From: Cyclospora cayetanensis
Taxonomy: Eukaryota > Apicomplexa > Conoidasida > Eucoccidiorida > Eimeriidae
Direction: 5' to 3'
Length of the DNA stretch: 64,000 nt
Assembly (NCBI RefSeq): GCF_002999335.1
Contig: NW_020312314.1
Coordinates: forward strand, 215,911 to 279,910
Below are positions 17,530 through 30,399 of this stretch, in pieces (positions within the stretch are counted from its first letter, which is position 1; each line of letters begins with the position of its first letter). The notes below the pieces were generated by a model. It was not told the origin of the DNA. It was given only the letters and a program-made list of their open reading frames with translations, and did no database searches. A program made the translations under genes and the position numbers.

Positions 17530-20500
17530 TCAAAGTTTCTGTTGTTCGCCTTCCCACTCGGCAACAAGTTTCTGTAGCTCCTTGCTGCCGTCTTCATTGA
17601 CAAGCGGCAGCCTTGTCTCTATATCTCGCAATCCGCTATCATCTTCTCGCTCTGTCCCCGCGTCTCCGTCCCGCTGCTCTCTCTCCATTTGTTCCCTCCC
17701 CGTCTCCTGCCTCATCTCTAATGCGAGTTGTCGCTTTCGAGCGCTGATGCGGGGGCCCCGGGCCCTGCAGCAAAATTGCACGCCAGGTGTACAGGCACTT
17801 GCATCTCTTCCCTACTGTGACAGGTATACGAATGCATGCATCCTAGCTGACGAACAGAGGCATGCAGAATTCAGTGAACAGGCAAACACGAAACCAGGAA
17901 ACTGCACGGAAACGACCAGAAAAGCAAGTCGTACAAACAAAGCAACCCCAACGGCAACGTCACCGTCATGTGAAGCCCCCATTCTGACCTCATAGACTTT
18001 CCCTTGAAATGAGTCACCCCGGTGCGTTTGATCTGACTGGGAATCATCGCAGGCCTCCTAAAGAGCTTGACTCCCTTGGGAAGCCAAACGTCTAGCAGTT
18101 TGGAGCCACTGCCCCCCACAGACATCCAGCCCAATCCCCCGATGCTCAGGTCGTCCTGAGGCATGCTCCCTGAACTATACACCTTTACCCTGCGGCAGAA
18201 AGGACAAGACATGAGATACCCTATGTGTAGACGCGCACCAGGAGGCAGAAGAGGCACTGACGGAGGCACGAAAGGCCGGCAAGATGCAGGTACAAAAAAC
18301 CTTAGCTACACTGGAGATACACCGAATAGAGGCAAGCCTTATCTGTTCTCAGGGGGCTACCTTCCGTGAACTAGATGAACAGGCGTAAAGATATCTACAG
18401 ATATTACTTCCTGACAGGCTGACCTGTGTCTGACTAGAGGCTGCAGCCGCTGAAACCCTTCAGGCAAATGCGGTGGGTAAAGAAAGGCGCATGCCTTGCG
18501 ACGCAACAGATCTGTGGCGCGACTTGTCCTGAAAAGAGAACAGGACGACAGGTGTGTGGCATATAATGAGGGCGAGCCTTAGTAACCAAGAAATCCTCAT
18601 TCAGGCCCATATACAGACAAACAACGAAAGAGATATAAACAGCAATCAGCAGAGGGGGAAGACTCTGATCTTGTGCAGAAGCACGGAAGACTACAGGGCA
18701 AGAGGAACAAAACGTAGATCAGCGCGTATCGATCCGTTCGTCCACCCTTATCCTGTACTATCTCTGTATGCAATCCTTAAGCCCTCTCACTTGCAGATGT
18801 GAAGCGTGATCTTGTGGCTGAAAAAGCACGTGCACAGTGCTGTGCGTCCTTCAACAAGGTCTATTCTTGCCATTGCGCCAATCAACAAGCTCTTTCCTTC
18901 TGTAAGCGCGTAGGTAACCGGCTGCAGCCGCTTACTGGGGACGACTGCTAAGAGATCCGGACCGTGCGGTAGCAAATTTGTTATCTGCAAATAGAGAAGG
19001 AAATCCAATCAGCATAGGTCGAGAGAGGCTCAGAAACCTCCGCTGGGGTACAGGCAAACGCAAGCCTTTGGGGAGGCTTGCATTCACGACCAGAAACTCT
19101 CGCAATAGGGCCGTATGCCTCAATCTTCACCTGGCTACTAGAGGGAATGCCTGGAGTATCAACCAGCTTGAAGCCTTTAGGAAGGCCGAATGGCATGAGG
19201 TCTAGAGTGGTGCCAGGCAAAGCCGATCGCGTGGCGCCGCCCACAGCCCGCTTTAGAAACAGCGTGCCGAAGTGTCTGTACAGCAGACGCAGTAAAAGCC
19301 ATGGCCGCAGCGGCAATTCAGCAGCACCAACTACGGCCCAAGAACCGTGAAAACAACTGTATACCACCAGCAGGACCCTATAGTACGCCTCCAGCAATTA
19401 CACCAGCGGCATCTGCAACTTCATCGGACGCGTCTCCATCAGGAACAACGGCAGAAGCGCCCTCTTACTTGTATCCGACAAATTTAAGAAATCGATTCAC
19501 GAAGGTTGACTTCCCCGCGTTTACTCTGCCCACAACAAACATGAGGCGTCCGTCTGCTTCCGTGTGTATGCCCCCTGCTTCGATATCGCCTGCCTCTGCT
19601 GAGAGCAAATCCCCTATTCGCTTCTCTAAAGCCTCAAAGCCAAACCCTAAAGCGCAGACAAAGCAGGGATGGGAAGGCCACAAACGGAATATAGGAATGG
19701 TATGAGCGGACGGTGAAGGAAGCTGGATTGCATACAAGCGTCAAGACTTTGGTCCGGATGAAACCAGGAGAGCAAACGGCATGTTCTAGAGCAGAGAGTG
19801 GAGGGGGAGTTCAAATTCAAAAAAACAGCAGGCAGAAAGAGGAAGAAGGTATCGCTCGTCACACATAAAGAAAGTGTAAAAGAGACACGGATGATATAAG
19901 GGCCTCGGATGGAGCGCAGAAGGCACGGCCAAACTAAGGCATTCCCAAAAAAAACGGAGGTTACAGGATAGAAACTCTTGAAGAGGGAAACAAAGTTGCT
20001 GCTGAGACTCCTACGCCCATAATTATCGCCACGGCTTGATTTCACGCAGTAAGCAAAACAGCCCTAAGCAGCCGAAAACATAGAGCAAGGGACGAGGTAA
20101 CAAGAAGCGACGAGAGGGCTTGCCAGTAGCTGAGGAGACGAGGAGGCAGTCATCAATGTGAGCATTCCTAATTTGACGAACCATTCGACGCACCCAATGC
20201 TTCACCCTGAGGAGGAAAAGCAGAACACGTAGAGCGATTCAGGCAGAGAAGCAAGACAGAGAGTGACAAGTAAAATTACCGAAAGACGAAACCAGACAGA
20301 GCAAAAGACAGGGACGAGGTACAGACATGCTTTTAAATCCCAAACGCGGAAAGCAGATGCCAGCAAATCTCTCATGGGCCTGACTCATTTAGGTTTGTAT
20401 CTCTGGGGAGACAGTCAACTCTGTTGATGATCCAGAGAGTCTTCAGCCCTTTTTGCCGGCAGGCCTCGAACAGCTCTGGAACCACAGAGAGCTCAAGGTC

Positions 20501-22883
20501 GCATATGTCAACAATCTTCAGGATGATGGAATTCTTGGGCATGAGGCGCGTGAGATGCGTTATTACGGAAGAAGCAGAAAGGGCAGGAAGCATCCCGGAA
20601 GAAGTGACGGCCGAAGATTCCCAAGCGCTGTCAATGTTGCGGTAGTGCTGCGTTCCACAGAAAGAAGAGGGGAACTGATCACTTGAGAAGAAAAGACATA
20701 ACAGCAATCGCTGGGAGAGAGACGATAGGGGAAGAAAGCGAGGCAGCCGTAATCAGGTATGTGAGTGGGCACGTGTGCCGGAACCAACTAGGTGCCTAGA
20801 GATACAAAGTCAGCGACAGAAAACACAAAGAAGGCCCAGCAGAATATGAGTGAAGAAAGGTCGAGGAGACTTCAAGTGCGAAAGTAGAAGCCTGGAGTCA
20901 GAGAGATGTACGCTGCGGACTAGAGGGAAAGCAAGAAACCTGTCAACATGAAAGCATTTGCAGCTTTGCTTTGTTGTGGTGTACCTGCATCCTAAAGCAC
21001 CGCTGACAAGTTAGGAGACGCGTTCGCATCCGGAACTTTGGGGATGTCATCTGCGTGAGTACCGAGAAACATGCAGTCTACATCTTGGAACGCAGATTCA
21101 CACGCTGTCTTCCTGAATGCTCCCCTCCTAAATTCCCAAGACGTAGGATCCCAACCGTACCAGCCGTCATAAGGACAGCCCCGACGCCGAGTTCTTGAAG
21201 CCTAATTCCTAGCGCATGTAAGGTTACCTGTATGACTTCTACTCCATCTGGTACCGCGTCCACCACTTCCCCTCGAGGGCGAGGCAAAGCCTTGATTCTC
21301 CCACCTAGACACACACGCTTAACCCCAAGCCAGAAGCTGTAGGAGGTCGAGAGCGGCGTTCAACAGATACTCGAGATGCCCCCATGCCCCCCCCCTTCGC
21401 CATGAGTCGCCTAGTTCGATACAGCTCTTATGCCCCTCCCCTCTAGTAAGCCATCCACTGTGGCCATAAGGCCTCTTAGCACTTCTCGACCTTCACTCGT
21501 GTAGCAGCCAAAGCACTGAAATCACTTAATTTTTCATTAAAATTCTACAGGCGACTCTGCTAGGCGTCGAAATGGCGCGCAGCTACGGGATAAAATGGCT
21601 CAAAATAATTTCGGAAACCCAAATGAACACAAGCGACCCCTCCCCCCTGAAAGGCTACACCGCGGCGATCCCAACAGTGCATGGGGTGTATGTGTACCCG
21701 AGAATTCATCGAGTTTGCTCTTGGGAACGAAGCCAATTGCGTTTTCATCGTCAGTCTGGAGAGGGGCGCCGCAGCCAGAGCATCGCGTGGGCTGCATCCT
21801 GTCCACCTAAAGAGAAGAAAGGGCAGGAGGGGACAGAAAACTGTGGGATGCTGCATCTCCACGCAGATGTTTGTCGACGCAGGTACATGCACAGGCGTAA
21901 TCAGGTGCACACGGGCTGGCCGTAGTCTCCGTAGTCGCAAAGACATACACATGCGCACAGACAACAGGAGGATACACACAGAGACTCACGCTTACGCATA
22001 TCGACGCGTGTAGCACATAGGCAAGAACATACATACGCAAGCAGGCAGGCATCCACTCAGAGTTGCGGGAAAGACCAAGAAGGGAAGGAAGTGGCGTGCA
22101 CGACTCTTCCTTCCCTCACACACAGCAATGCATGCAAGGGATGTGTCTAGGAACCCGCTCATCCAGAGACACGGATCCAATGCGGTTGTACCGCATCACT
22201 ACACGTGTATGCATTCATACCCATGGACATATATATATATACGAAAGGATATATTTTACCACATAGAGCCCCGTAAACTCTTGCACGCAACGCACGCTTG
22301 TTAGCATTCCGACACAAGCAGATGCAACACACATGTGCAAACGCTCGCAAGATATATATGCATGCACAACACATTTGCAAACACCCAAACACAAGCGCTG
22401 TGCATGAAAAAACCATGGACCCTTTGCTTGCCGCCTTTTCATGCGCACCCAAAATAAATCTGTTGGTATCCCCTGAAGCCGCCTTGGTCCTTGCACCTCG
22501 ACTGCATCCGAGGATCCTACGGCAGCCTCTTGAGAACCCCGAGTACCCGAAGTTTCATCGAGGATCGCTTTCGAGTCTTCACAGGAAACAAAGTGACGGT
22601 TTGCTGAAGGGGCAACTCCTAGAGCAGCGGACGCCTTTCCAACATGTCTTGGGGGGAGGAAGCCCAAACATGGTGAATAGCCCAAGAGGTGTGATACATC
22701 CGGCAAATGCTTCCTTAAGCGCCTCAGTGGGGCCTTAAAGATTCCGAAACGGCCTTCTGAGGGCTTGGGTACTCCAGTGCCAGGAGATTCTCTCTGTAGA
22801 AGTGCTACAGCTCTTCGGGTGCCTGCTGGTGGAAGGACCCCCAGGGGGTGGACAGCGCGTGAGATGGCATTGCAGGCAACCAT
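17530..22883 (-). CDS. Circularly permuted GTPase, YqeH/NOA1 family
   Basis: Twelve minus-strand exons: 22883-22449, 21806-21698, 21304-21228, 21050-20985, 20647-20385, 20206-20124, 19646-19469, 19275-19131, 18984-18791, 18528-18424, 18189-17989 and 17764-17530. This gives about 696 residues. The family assembles small ribosomal subunits in bacteria and organelles. The zinc finger is split between exons (CSGCGAP, then TCQRCFRMQ). GTPase motifs come in the permuted order: G4 NRVD, G5 SSATG, G1 GRVNAGKST, G2 PGTT, G3 DTPG. Then follow the family's C-terminal segments (LTEGKSLLIGAMARIDLVEG and SIGGLGWMSVGGSGSK). Eleven exons are phase-consistent. The first exon, with a basic targeting-like N-terminus, joins through a weak GTGCGC donor and is uncertain. 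The intron after 20124 starts with GC, and the donor at 20384 (GTCAGG) is also weak. Mitochondrial or apicoplast location is an inference. Confidence 0.92.
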
Positions 22884-24727
22884 ATTTGCGCTGCTAATCT
22901 AGAAGCGAGTCGGCTTTATCGGTTTTCGCACGGGCAGGACTTCAGTGGAAACGTAAGGAGACAGAGATGTCGGTAACCGATGTGCTCTGAACTGAATACG
23001 TTGAGCAGTACCTGGGAGTGGATGCACTCACCCAGACGGCGGCATCACTCGCTACTTTTATGTATTTCCAGCCACATTTGCCCCGTGAAAGAGGAAAAAT
23101 GGATGTATAAACAGCAATCACAGCCGAAGGTCTGACCCCTAGAGCACACCATAAATTCAACCAAATCCACTATACGTATATCAGCAATGAAAAATACAGA
23201 GGTTGTACCTACCAGCAGCGAGAAAAATAAGTGTGTCCAGAGCGAATCCCCAGTCCATGGACTTCTTAGGCGGGCCCCATCAGCAATGTGGGGCCCCCAG
23301 CAGGGCCCCTGAGAGTGTTGTGGTCGTATGTCTAATGAATAAAAAGGCTAACTGAATGAGCTCTCTGTGAAAGAAGAGGGTTGCTACAGAGCTGTTTTCT
23401 GGTCATTTTATACAAGGGTGGTTTTGAATGAAAGCTGCAAAACGCAACGGTTTACCCGACACCGATACAGTGCAAATAGTGTGCATCTATTGGACTGTGC
23501 ATTCCGTGCGTTGAATAGTTTTCCTTGCTAGATACAGAGGAAACGCTAGTGGCCGGTATTACCACATACTCAAAGGACACTGTTGCCAACAATGAGCACA
23601 ACGCTGTCGCTCCTTACAGCTACCTCAAATGGAGTGGGCAGCAGTATCAGTAGGTAGGGGCATGGGAATTGCACCCTGATCTTGGCAACTGCATAGAAAT
23701 ATCGTGTTTTCTATATACAACCTGCCATCTTTTACTCCTCAGAGCCCTTTACCCCTGTGAAGCGCAAACACTAAACTGCATTCATGCCCTTGACGATATA
23801 GTGCATTAATTAACTCAAAAACACCATAGCTCCTTGGCCTGCGCTATTCGCTAAGCACTTTACCAGTGCAGACATGAAAAAATAAGCACGATACAATACG
23901 ACATATCAATATGCATCGTGGCAACTGCTTTTTGCCAGCGCCGAGGGCAGGAACAAGGCAATTAAGATTAATGCTGAAAATAGGCCTCAGAAGCTTAGCA
24001 AACGAGCAAGTGCCATGAACGCTCAATTTACCCCTCAAATCCTCAATTTTCAGTGCCCTTCGATGCTGTGCGGCACCTCAACTGAGTTAAAACTAGAAAT
24101 AGGGCAATTTGGGTCTCTCTACGCATGGCTGTTATGTGCATTTGCAACTGGACGTGGTTGTGTGCTCTTCGTGCTGCTACCTGTATCAAGTGTGGTGACC
24201 TGTTATCCTGGGTCGACACTACGCTGTGCAGTTTCCTGCACTGTTCCCTCGTCCAGGAGGGGCACATTTTGCCGTCTATACACGCACACCAGTTACGTAC
24301 CACAAAATCTAATCCCTGCACAGCCAATACACTTCGTCACAATGCCCCATCATTCCTGTCGGTATCTGCTGTATCCCTGTGGTGCGAACGCAGAAAATCC
24401 AGCAGCAGCTCCGTAGAACCCATAAGTGACTTTCTAGCCTTTGGACGTACGATAAGAGGGAAAAGAGTTTAGAATTCTTGGCTTCTAGTCTAAAGTAAAT
24501 TTTACAGCAATTGTGTTTGAGTGTTTTGCGCTGCTTTTAGGCGGCAGACCTTTGCGAATCATACCCTTTCAATTCGCGGCGTCCATAGCACAATGCTAAG
24601 CGCACACAATGAAGTTTTAGGTATGCGTCTAAAGGAGAGGGCTTTGTATGTACTCTTGAGCGGATTTCCTAAAAGGAAGAAGTACAGACGGTGCCACTTG
24701 CCCAGAGCATCTCGCTCTCTCTCATAA
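22884..24727. other. 1.8 kb intergenic region, no gene
   Basis: This lies upstream of the cpGTPase gene and downstream of a GT31 gene, both on the minus strand. It is AT-rich, and its short plus-strand ORFs (such as 24015-24416) lack family signal or splice context. It should hold the cpGTPase promoter. Confidence 0.5.
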
Positions 24728-26090
24728 TTAAACTTCGTGATTCACATTTGAACGCTGTGTCATTGCCTTCCAAAAATGTTCTCTCTTATCCAGTGGAATA
24801 GGGTGTACAGCCGTAAGAAGTCTTAGATCTTTTAGCCGTGCGTCTGTCGTTCCCCAAAAAGCATTTATTTCTGCTTGAGGGGCGCTATCTTGGGGTGTAA
24901 CTCCCAAAACTTGGAGAGACAACCCCACAAAACAGTCCTCATTGCTTAGGAGGGGCAAGGTCGAAAATTTTGCTGCAATCTTTTCGACCAAGTCCATAGA
25001 CAGGACGTAGCAAGGCCCAGCAAGATATGGAGGATACGTAGGGTGCGGATAGGTCCAAGGATCCTGATAATTTGGGTGGGATAGGTCTCTCTCCACCGGG
25101 ATTTCTCTTCTCAGCACTCCAACCGCCACATTTTTTTCCGTTTCCTTGGAAATTAAGTAATCTCCCATCTTCTGTATATCCAAAACAGTGTCCGTGTCCA
25201 CCTTGACCATGAATTTGGCTTGAGGACAGGAGGCTGCCAGCCACTGAACAGCGGTAATGAGCTTATAAGTCAGGTGAACGTATTTTTCCGGAGCTTCATG
25301 TTGTATTATGTCCTCAAACTCTCGTGCTTCTGCCTCTATTGCTGATTGGACAGAGGGGGATTGCACAGCCCCTAAGACAAAGACGAGGCGCACGCGACGG
25401 TTATTGACCCTGGACACCCCTCCCCAGGTAGATCGCACTAGCTGCCGCCCTCGAAAATCTGATGCAGCGCTTAGTGATACTAGCGCAATAAACGGGGAGT
25501 CATCAGCGCAGCTCTTCTCGGGGCTTATCAACAAGCGCCAGCCCGCTTGTACGGGAAAGGACAGCAGCACGCGAGTGGGGAATGCGAACGACCAATTGCA
25601 AGAAAGCGCTGAATCAAGGGACAAAATGACAACCAGAAAGAGGCCTAGTGAGATAAGAAAAAGCCCTGAACGCGGAAGCATGGGAAAGTCGCGGAATATC
25701 GGACGGGCCTGAGCAGATTTCGCCAACAAATACGCACTTCAGGACGGGGAACCACGTAAAATACAGCTCTCTCGGCCTGTTTAGCTCACACTTTACTCGT
25801 AGACCAAAATTTGCACCTATACACTTCGCGAATCTTCTAAGCCAGAGGTCTCAATGAATTCAGCCTAGTGATACTCCTGAAACTATTGGCCTGCTGCTGC
25901 ATCCGCAGCCCCCAAGTCAAACCCGAAGACTGGTCCTTTTGCTTGTCTATTTGCCTTAGCTCACCTCTTTGCAGTTCAGTTTTTCAAAATGTGGGGAAAC
26001 TCCGCAACCCTCCGCATGCCCATCAGGAATAACAGCCAGTGGTCCAGACGGAGATGGATCCAAGCTTTGCAGGTGGATGCGGAAAAACAT
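24728..26090 (-). CDS. GT31 (beta-1,3-galactosyltransferase-like) enzyme, copy 1
   Basis: Two exons: 26090-25965 and 25708-24728. The intron is phase 0 with a GTGAGC donor and a GCTCAG acceptor, giving 368 residues. It is a type II Golgi-like membrane protein, with a short N-terminus, then a membrane anchor (LFLISLGLFLVVILSL, residues about 57-72) and a lumenal catalytic domain. GT31 hallmarks are LVRSTWGG, a FVLGA strand, the DxD metal/nucleotide-sugar motif in KVDTDT, the acceptor-loop segment YPPYLAGPCYVLS and the late acidic NEDCFVG. These enzymes transfer a hexose from a nucleotide sugar in beta-1,3 linkage; donor and acceptor cannot be read from the sequence. The start ATG at 26090 was chosen because exon 1 is open from it and the intron phase matches the paralogue at 47873. 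The two proteins share most core motifs. Confidence 0.88.
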
Positions 26091-27055
26091 TGCAGTGTTT
26101 TTCTGCACCCACCCAGAAATCGCCATGAGTAACCTTTTATTTAAATAAAAAAGGCGTCTTCAAGCAAACGAAAACAACACGGTGGGGCACGAAACCTGTT
26201 TGTGTCTTGTATGTCCAGTCCCTTATTTCCTGCATTGACCTTCTCTCCCACCCACAACAAGCAAGAAAAACCATATGATGTGTTCTTATTTCCTCTTGAT
26301 AGGTTAAATGCGTCAAGCAAATATTGTTTTGGTGTTTTGTTGAACACGTTCGAGACGCACGATGACAATTTCAAGATTTTCCTCGGTGCCCTGAATTTCT
26401 TTTTAATGCACGCGTTTATCAGGAAACTAAACCTACATATTCTTGACTATAGCTAAAAATGCAAAGCTCGCAACAGCATAGTGTCCTGTGACTTAGGTAT
26501 TGGACTGGGCCTTTATTCGCAATGTCCGGTGGCTCAAGGAGCACGGATGCCGGAACGCCGTTGGGGCCCCTGGTGGATGAGCACGACGAACTTCCTAGTG
26601 TAACTCTCTTCGAAGGCTTAGCATGTGAAAACGGCAAATACTAGAAACATCAAGTATTTATCTCCGTAAATAAGCACATTATCCCAGATTTTGCACGTTA
26701 CCGACCACTTGCCCTGGGGGACTAAGGAACAGCTGCTGGCCCCCACAGTGAAAAAACATAGTCCATGGTAGTTCAAAAGCCTTGTGCCCATGGCTGTGTA
26801 TCGTACCATAAAATATGTAAGTTATCGCCGCACGGGTCTTGTTGGTTGACCATAGGCTGCTAGCAATGGCATTTGCTGTACCTTTGCACGCTCTATTACA
26901 CTAGTTACGTTTAGTCAAGGTTTTGCGAAGAACTGACTAATTCGTGTGGCTGCTTGTATATCATTTACTACAATATAGCACTAGCTGGACAAGATCCGAA
27001 TTGATGCCGTGTCCGTGTGCACTGAATTCTACTTGCGGCTAGCTGTAAATGCTTC

Positions 27056-27599
27056 ATGTGATTTGAAAGCGCAGAAACGCAGGCCTTAGCCGTCCTTCCC
27101 TCATGTCAAATCCCCAAAAATTAAGGGCAGAAAATTAGAAATGCACTATTCAAACACATCCAACGGCATTCCATAGAGTTTTACTGAGAACGAAATGGCG
27201 TGCTTTCATACAAAACCTTGCAATGGAGCGTTGCAGTTGGTAGCACCCCACAATAGGATGCGTCTTTTTCTCCGCTTACCCACTGGCTGTGATTGCAGTG
27301 TAATTTCGATTCTCCTACAAAAGCTGTCTGGTTTTGATATGGCTAGATGATAATTAAATAGCTGCAACTACAGCCAGTGGATGAGCGTGGCAACAGACGC
27401 ATCCTATTATGGGGTGAGTGTAATGCTACCATGTAAGATTTCTGTAGAAAATCACGCCACTTCATTCTCAATAAAAGCCTATGGGAAGCTATTGGATGTA
27501 CTTTAAAGAGTACATTCTTAATTTTCTGCCGTTAATCATCAGGGATTCGACATAAGGGAAGGGCGGCTAAGGTCAACGTATCTGCGCCTTCCAATCACA
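27056..27599. repeat. Large imperfect inverted repeat (foldback/MITE-like)
   Basis: Arm 1 is 27056-27298 and arm 2 is 27361-27599, with a spacer of about 62 bp. Aligned against the reverse complement of arm 2, arm 1 keeps long matched blocks. Examples are the outer end (TGTGATTTGAAAGCGCAG versus TGTGATTGGAAGGCGCAG), AATAGGATGCGTCT and CCACTGGCTGT at the inner end. No transposase lies inside. A non-autonomous foldback element is the simplest reading. A degenerate copy of one arm occurs at 46101-46330. Confidence 0.85.
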
Positions 27600-28712
27600 A
27601 AAAAAGGCCCATTTGCGATTGGAACTAACTATGCCACAATGCCTGCTGGGGTGAATGAGGTTAGCCCACAAGCTAATGTGAGCGCACTAGGTCTACAGCT
27701 GGCGGAGATATGTGATTCGTCTGCCGCTAAAGCGCTTGTAAGTGTGCAGATTAAGTAATGTTTGTCAGAAAAGGATGAAGGCCATAAGGATGAACAAGTC
27801 CCCCAAGATTTCATGAGCAATCAAAGAATGCCTTGCATCGTACCCCTGACTGAAGAAAACAAGCTTTTCTAGCTAAACGTTTATTTGGTAGAGAAGCACT
27901 TAAGTGGTACTTTGCCCATAGGGAGAAACTAGTCCAGCAGGACCCACTACAGCTCAAGCCTTCATGCAAGCCTTGGCTCATCGATTTATGTCACAAGCAC
28001 CTCAGACACACTCACATTCGTTTTTTTGCCAGATCCGATGAGTGGCATAGGCAAAGGAAGGATCCTCAATAATGTTGTAAGCTTTAATTCGGCTCAACGA
28101 TTGCCCTGAGCCTTTGCTTTAGCGCAGATAGTCGCCATGCAGCTGGAAAATTAGTTATATTTTCCGATTTGTGCGTACCACCCTTGCGCTGTGGCCATGA
28201 TTTTCTTCTTTACCAAATCCTAAATGACGTAAACGGCAAGAGGGACGCAGGCTTCGATCCTATCCTCATACAGACATTCGTATCTGTGCGCAGATGTGGC
28301 CCCTCAGTCGTTGCTATTGGCGAAACGGATCAAGGGCCTATGAAAGCAGGGGAATCGATCAAATAATTAATATATCAATTGATATGAAGCTTTTATATCC
28401 TGCAGACTAACATCTGCTTTGTCAATGGTATTCTCTCGGGTCTCCGCAAAGTGTCACGTAAGGTCCCAGGAGGAGCGGAGGATCAGCGACTACCCAGCAT
28501 AGCCAGTGATGTTTCTGCAGGTGACGTGCTGCTTGACGCTTTATGCGCAGATTAGACCAACTATCGCCTTCTTTGGCTGAGAAGGACGGGCGAAGTCTGT
28601 AGCTGAACCCTATGAGTGTCAGGCCTGTGCCAGCCAGCCAAAGCCAACAGTGTATTAAATAGGAATGCAGACTTTTCCACCAAAATCCTAGTGCATGGAG
28701 TGCAACTAGGGT

Positions 28713-28772
28713 GGCGATGTGTCCGAGCGGTTAAGGGGGTTAAACAGAAATCGACAGGGCTCTGCCAGCGCG
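28713..28772 (+). pseudogene. tRNA-Ser-like 5' portion, 3' part lost
   Basis: The segment matches the acceptor 5' strand, D-arm and anticodon region of a eukaryotic tRNA-Ser (TGTCCGAGCGGTTAAGG), followed by a GGGCTCTGCC variable-arm stretch. The loop would carry anticodon AGA, but the residue at position 33 is C instead of T and the anticodon stem has mismatches. The T-arm and 3' acceptor strand are not found downstream. It is therefore a truncated tRNA pseudogene or the head of a tRNA-derived SINE. Confidence 0.6.
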
Positions 28773-29724
28773 TAGCTTTTCTTTGCGGATGACCTAACTC
28801 ATCAAGCGCTCTCGCTCACAGTTGTATGATTGCGATGTATTAGCGTACCTCGCAGACACCCTAAATATAACAGCCAAGTAATAGAGTTCCTTGGCCCAAA
28901 GAACCACAATGGTTCTCAGAGACTCCGCTCAACCGACTGCTTGGTTCCTGGTAAATGCGAGCCCACCATGATAAGTCTCTCTCCAAACCGCTGTACTCAG
29001 TCGTCTGCCGCTAATCCCAAAGTCCTTCCACACGATGTGGCATGTAGCGCACATTGTGCGATGCGCTGTATGCAGAGACCTGCTGCAGTGCGCAAAGATC
29101 ATAAAATGACCAAACACCAGTTCTCGTCTAGCAAAGGACCATATGTCTCTTCTTAAAACCAGATAACACTCCACTTCCGACTCGGATAAAGTGGCTATCA
29201 GGCTTAGTGCTCCGTGACAGGACGGCGGCTGCATGGCAACCCTACAGCAAAGCTTGTTATATATTCTTATAGGTCCTTTTCTGTTCTAGCCTCACCCATT
29301 TATCTTTTATTTCAAAGTTCAAACGCTTGCTGACATGCTTATGCAATTGCAATGCTGTGCACTACAGATCCTCCCTCCTCTCGAGCACCCCATAAATCCT
29401 TAATGTCGGTTTCTTCAGCTTCGTCAAGGGGTACAACTGTAAGTTTGCTTCGAGAACTTCTCCCTTCGCGTGACCTGCAAGCACCACTGCGAGTTCCACA
29501 CCTTTGTCTCTCCTACTGCTGCCTGAGCAAATTTGGGCCCGAAAGGCCGCCTGATTGTAGCCATCTAAGAGCTCCCCCATGTGGCTGCTGCCAGAGTCGC
29601 TTCTTTGTCCCCGCCCAACCCACCCATCGTCGCTTCTGCGGGGGCGACGAAGTCTGCTATTTTCTAATGGAGTCGTTTGCCACGGTTTCGTGACCAGGTG
29701 CGCAGGAATGCCTGGCAATTGGTA

Positions 29725-30120
29725 CGGTACCTGGCGGGTTCTCAGGTGGCCTAGTCCTGTGGCGTGCTACACCATTTGCCCAGATACTGAGTGCGATCGA
29801 CCGTGCTCTTATCAGGTACAACGTATTCCACTTCAACGACTGACGCCTACCCTATGGCCTCCCAAACGGGCAACCATCGACCGCTGCCTCTTAAGAACTC
29901 ATACTAGGGTTGTGCGGTCAGTCCCGACAAGTAGAGATACGTGTAAAACATCCTCACAAGTCTATTATGGAGGTAAGGCGACGTAGTAGGCCACCTTGCA
30001 TATTCGCTTGACCATCGAAAATGGGCCGCGGTAACGAGACTCAAAAGTGGATCAGATGGAAAGAATCGGAAGTCTGCGCCTGCTGCTATGCACTTTTTCG
30101 CCCACAGCAAACTCAGCTTT
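29725..30120 (-). pseudogene. Copy A integrase C-terminus and chromodomain
   Basis: Near 30.05 kb a frame reads SRYRGPF, then RICKVAYYVALP and VLHVSLL, the conserved post-integrase module of chromoviruses. About 120 bp further on, 29836-29730 reads VEVEYVV, then TQYLGKW and a stop-interrupted tail, matching the chromodomain pattern (E-V-E-x-I, then Q-Y-L-V-K-W). Two in-frame stops and a frameshift lie within it. Confidence 0.82.
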
Positions 30121-30399
30121 CCGTCGCTGGGAGTCGATGCAGAACTATTGCTGCGACTTAGCTCTAAATATATGACTTTGAGCCCAGTCATACAGCTGCC
30201 TAAGCAGCTTCGCGATATGGGCTGTAAGCGTGAGCGTAAGCGCTATCAACTTCAATGGCTGATGCGATAAAGGGGTCGGGCAGCTCATAACTTTGAAGGA
30301 ACTAAATTTGGCAGGCGAATCGTTGGTGGTGTCGTAGACGGGCTCAAAAAAGGAAACAAGCGCTCTTACTCGCTGTCGTCGGATCTAACGTATGTCCGC

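Larger units (their letters stand above)
26091..29700. other. Repeat-rich region without intact genes
   Basis: This stretch contains the 0.5 kb inverted repeat (27056-27599) and the tRNA-Ser-like fragment (28713-28772). It also adjoins the 3' side of chromovirus copy A, so a 3' LTR may lie near 28000-29650, though I could not delimit one by eye. No credible protein-coding gene is seen. Confidence 0.5.

Noticed and set aside
19640..19650. TTTAGGG-like heptamer suggesting a telomere-type repeat
   Set aside because: It is a single occurrence formed by a splice acceptor and the following exon, not a repeat array.
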